Positions 34,301 to 36,054 of a stretch of 36,054 nucleotides of DNA are shown here, piece after piece. Positions within the stretch are counted from its first letter, which is position 1. The number at the start of each line of letters is the position of its first letter. The DNA comes from CBCPNA01 sp965120415. Its GTDB lineage: Bacteria; Bacillota; Clostridia; Lachnospirales; CAG-274. The notes under the pieces were generated by a model. The model had not been told where the DNA came from. It searched no databases and saw only the letters and a program-made list of their open reading frames with translations. A program made the position numbers and the translations under genes. The stretch lies in the NCBI GenBank assembly GCA_965120415.1, contig CBCPNA010000013.1:1-36054 (forward strand). Reading direction: 5' to 3'.

Positions 34301-34890
34301 AATTACCATCTGTAACAGATAAAATAGTTGTATTTAACGATGTATCAACTGGACATTGGGCTAGTGCTGCTATAGCTAAATTATCTTCTACAGGTATTAT
34401 AACAGGTATGCCTGATGGTAGCTTTAGTCCAGATTCTAATACTAAAAGAGCAGATCTTGCTTTAATGTGTATAAGGCTTTTAGGCAAAGATGAAGAAGAA
34501 GCATCTGTTAATTTTGATGATATTGATGAAAATGCTTATTATGCAGATGCAGTTGGTATAGCGAAAGAATACGGCATAGTAAACGGTACTTCAGGCAATA
34601 ATTTTTCACCAAATGCAGATGTATCAAGGGAAGATGCTATGGTTATGGTTGCAAGGATACTAAAAGAACTTAATATAAAAACAGATAGCTCTACTACAGC
34701 TTTAGGAAGATTTAGCGATACAGCTAATATTTCTGATTATGCTTTAGAATCTATTTGTAGGTTAGTAAACGCTGGTATTATTAATGGTAATAGCGGAAAG
34801 CTTAACCCTAAAGACCCAATAACAAGAGCTGAAATTGCGCGTATTCTATCTTCAATATATAATATAATAGAAGAAGAACAATCAAAATAA
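31399..34890 (+). CDS. S-layer protein with three SLH domains (second paralog)
   Basis: An 1163-residue secreted protein with the same plan as its upstream neighbour. The signal peptide covers about 1-36 (KKKKK start, likely cleavage after IKA). A long acidic, Gln/Ser/Thr-rich N-terminal region runs to about 135. A second acidic region (about 245-318) contains runs such as EDEDDDEDGDGDEEEEEE. The Ig-like segments align with the paralog (PIYNESEKALYITFKDEIEI, 477-496), as do the BspA-like stretch (about 685-740) and the Ser/Gly linker (about 890-920). The SLH domains lie at about 979-1030, 1039-1091 and 1104-1156. The ATG at 31399 follows AAGGGGGG. No separate promoter is evident in the 49-bp gap, so it is probably read from the first gene's promoter. 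Confidence 0.93.
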   Translation: MKKKKKVTKKTRGLALVLASFLAVTSAFTGATEIKAANRDGDMTEEYTIESMEDIDTIDDIETYLDEDKVMLLDEGEDTTTSETQQQSEEEQQESSNQTEESIESTSDSTSSNGTQDSVTESEQEKETTTIENKNLSKVGIINKLYINKDSTEAYLVFDQPIQIIGDLSEKITLQKADASAESTENIDKAFTAKTATVDTQNPYILKLTFDTPTQGEGISNIDGDIKVKITQDTENYISAASTSSSEESEEIEDEDEQETGEDQKEEQTQAGTEQTESSTGEESEQTLQQQSVIALQGEDEDDDEDGDGDEEEEEESKESATGYYSTRPSNETTILSDNISRESSKGGLEDTITFLDPKATGKNTITITTSDYTVPNTSFDKNSFSIDVTTSFGEKKSYEITKVSVAGTTITLTLDREIYQDDKIIVKYTPQSENYLKDIFGVKLDAIMLDTFSLDYSTVLDSRSSEVPSIDESVAPIYNESEKALYITFKDEIEIVGDDVKDYFTIKINGSVESTVTEVTKIGDNQLKLKLSQDLSYGDKIVLIYKDSDYETVPDLADENKITLKSTGNRLDTLKIDYNETPIQLYKEVGTLVRFKDTGFVFKLLDNDSLALVGRDNTESSAYFDISTGASIEEGVFKGLYLTTSTTETSTGNYTIAQIGYDNTALTGSFTLDEMITLGAKATSIKENALNNVVIESISDTSAELFENVLYFPNVKEIGTNGLALSKSSIVTTVVLTAIDEKMTETLDIDAIFGNNSSVNKVYVTDITKVESNNTNGITVKQIAEVEYSGQVKNSNQKQIIISFDKEILTKKDIKNDITVKIKSSASSSVEILATVASVILDENGQDLYINLTSPISAGNIVYVSIEGSNLIDESYQEISITDFQITNNVAGTSSSTASTNSSSNVSVSSGGGGGGSTSTTKETTTKEDSTIEDETTTSETSNKEKPTYYVEDDTFERKKLTLEDVKLPSVTDKIVVFNDVSTGHWASAAIAKLSSTGIITGMPDGSFSPDSNTKRADLALMCIRLLGKDEEEASVNFDDIDENAYYADAVGIAKEYGIVNGTSGNNFSPNADVSREDAMVMVARILKELNIKTDSSTTALGRFSDTANISDYALESICRLVNAGIINGNSGKLNPKDPITRAEIARILSSIYNIIEEEQSK

Positions 34891-34912
34891 AAATATAGTT
34901 TTGATAAAAAGA

Positions 34913-34941
34913 GATATGTCTTTTTTAGGCATATCTTTTTT
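34913..34941 (+). terminator. Intrinsic terminator after the S-layer genes
   Basis: GATATGTC (34913-34920) pairs with GGCATATC (34928-34935), with one G-U pair, followed by TTTTTT. Confidence 0.75.
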
Positions 34942-34995
34942 ATTTATTTTGTATAAAATTAATGATAATTATAATGTAATATTTATTTTGTTATA

Positions 34996-35024
34996 TTGAC
35001 ATAATGTTTAAAAAATGTTAAAAT
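34996..35024 (+). promoter_or_regulatory. Promoter of the 3' repeat-protein gene
   Basis: A perfect TTGACA (34996-35001), a 17-bp spacer and TAAAAT (35019-35024). The predicted start near 35031 leaves a leader of about 155 nt. The remaining A+T-rich sequence up to 35188 shows no other supported feature. Confidence 0.6.
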
Positions 35025-35188
35025 TTAGATAAGTATAGAAGGTATTTTTTTATATCAGTAAAATATTTTAAATATGCGTTTTAGCAGATATTTTATAATA
35101 AATATTATAAAGTTATGCAAAAGAGTAATTTGTTTAACATTAAATTTAATTTTATATATTTTATTATTATAAATAGAGGAGGAATAGT

Positions 35189-36054
35189 ATGAGTTTAGGA
35201 ACTAATAAAAAAAGCTACAAATTGAATAAGTTTAAAACAGCAATTAAAAAACTTTTTTGCAGTGGATATGAATATGAACAAGATGCTGCGCTTTCATATG
35301 ATGAATATAGCGAAATCAATAAAAGAAAACAAGCTGGTAAAAAAGGAATAAAAAACATAAAAAATGGAGAACAATCTATAGCAGAATATGAGGAAAACTT
35401 AAAAAGTGACGTAAATACTAAAAATAGCAATAAAAAACAAAACAAAAAAAAATCTAAAAAAGATAAAAGGCTTAAAAAAGCTGAAAAGATGCATGCAAAA
35501 AAAGCTAAAAAGGTAACAGATAAAAAAATAGATGAGAATAATATTAATAATACAAATAACAGTAATAATGATATTAAAAATATTAATAACGCTAATGCAA
35601 GCAATAAAGCTGTTTATGCTGATAAATTAAAAGGTATAAATAGTTTAACGGCACTTTCTAAAGAAATAGAAAATTTTATTAAAGAAATAAATGATGCTAA
35701 AAATGGTAAAATTAAAGTTGATAGAAATACCCTTATTAATTTTAAAGAAAAACTAGATTTGCTCAAACAAAAGTATAACGATTTAATAAGTGAAAAAAAT
35801 AAAAAAAATAACATAGCAAATGGGAAAAATAATATAGATGGAAAATCAACTTTAGAGTCTAATACGCCAGGTGTTAGATATACTAGTCATAAAGGAGAAA
35901 AAACTTCATTAAGCATAGCTGACAATAAGAAAGACGAAGGGTATCTTTATGTTGGCTATGAAGGAACGACCTTAAGCATAACTGATGAAAAAGATGAAGG
36001 GTATCTTTATGTTGGCTATGAAGGAACGGCCTTAAGCATAACTGATGAAAAAGA
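35189..36054 (+). CDS. Lys/Asn-rich protein entering a tandem repeat region, 3' partial
   Basis: The reading frame is open from the ATG at 35189, behind GAGGAGG, to the window edge, giving 288 complete codons and no stop. I do not recognise a family. There is no signal peptide or membrane segment. Residues 1-70 carry Tyr/Glu-rich text, residues 75-115 are strongly basic (runs such as KKQNKKKSKKDKRLKK), and 115-140 are Asn-rich. Residues 145-205 look helical, and the last 55 or so residues form a repeat with the unit DEGYLYVGYEGT(T/A)LSITDEK. It has its own promoter and follows the S-layer terminator. The high charge and repeats suggest a structural or binding protein; no function can be assigned. 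Confidence 0.8.
   Translation, partial: MSLGTNKKSYKLNKFKTAIKKLFCSGYEYEQDAALSYDEYSEINKRKQAGKKGIKNIKNGEQSIAEYEENLKSDVNTKNSNKKQNKKKSKKDKRLKKAEKMHAKKAKKVTDKKIDENNINNTNNSNNDIKNINNANASNKAVYADKLKGINSLTALSKEIENFIKEINDAKNGKIKVDRNTLINFKEKLDLLKQKYNDLISEKNKKNNIANGKNNIDGKSTLESNTPGVRYTSHKGEKTSLSIADNKKDEGYLYVGYEGTTLSITDEKDEGYLYVGYEGTALSITDEK
35882..36054 (+). repeat. In-frame 60-bp tandem repeat, cut by the window edge
   Basis: The copies starting at 35941 and 36001 align over their visible 54 bp with one base difference (GAC versus GGC, giving Thr or Ala). A diverged 63-bp copy precedes them from about 35879, sharing LSI and KDEG. The unit encodes 20 residues. The near identity of the last copies suggests recent expansion. 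Confidence 0.85.

Noticed and set aside
35074..35172. A 32-codon hydrophobic ORF before the right-edge gene
   Set aside because: There is no ribosome site, and A+T-rich sequence readily gives such ORFs.
1..36054. Transposases, prophage genes, CRISPR arrays, toxin-antitoxin pairs, tRNA or rRNA genes
   Set aside because: None were found on reading both strands. The tandem repeats seen are in-frame protein repeats, not CRISPR-like arrays.

Overview
The window is A+T-rich bacterial DNA from a low-G+C, endospore-forming Firmicute, most likely a member of Clostridia. The evidence is a full-length spoIIE in a spoIIE-tilS-hpt-ftsH run, strong AGGAGG-type ribosome sites, frequent TTG and GTG starts, and an SLH/CsaB cell surface. 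I cannot name the genus from the sequence. I see no insertion sequence, prophage, CRISPR array, rRNA or tRNA.

Left part (2-10330). A repeat-rich Lys/Glu/Tyr protein is cut by the left edge and ends at a terminator shared with the convergent mrp gene. Then comes a leftward block, read from its promoter end: spoIIE, a small unknown membrane protein, tilS, hpt, ftsH, a DUF1275 membrane protein and mrp (Fe-S carrier ATPase). The spoIIE promoter region has -35 and -10 hexamers 21 bp apart and a consensus Spo0A box further upstream. This is the layout known for Spo0A-activated sigma-A promoters.

Middle (10506-17241), rightward: a MurG-type glycosyltransferase with its own promoter; a 1261-residue cyclic-di-GMP protein (sensor regions, an intact GGDEF, a degenerate GGDEF and an intact EAL); and miaB (tRNA methylthiotransferase).

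Right part (17297-34890), rightward: a cell-surface locus. It holds a Wzx-type flippase, a UDP-ManNAc dehydrogenase, two GT4 glycosyltransferases, a DUF4330 protein, an unknown membrane protein, an O-antigen-ligase-like protein, CsaB (polysaccharide pyruvyl transferase), a small unknown exported protein and a TagA/WecG glycosyltransferase. After a terminator and a leader of about 350 nt come two paralogous S-layer proteins, each with three C-terminal SLH domains. The genes fit one process: building, exporting and pyruvylating a secondary cell wall polymer, then making the SLH proteins that bind it. The last gene (35189 to the edge) encodes a Lys/Asn-rich protein that enters a near-perfect 60-bp tandem repeat and is cut by the window.

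The most unusual items are the spoIIE/murG control region, the long S-layer leader with a possible 27-codon ORF and a ribosome-site hairpin, the unknown proteins inside the surface operon, and the two repeat proteins at the window edges.
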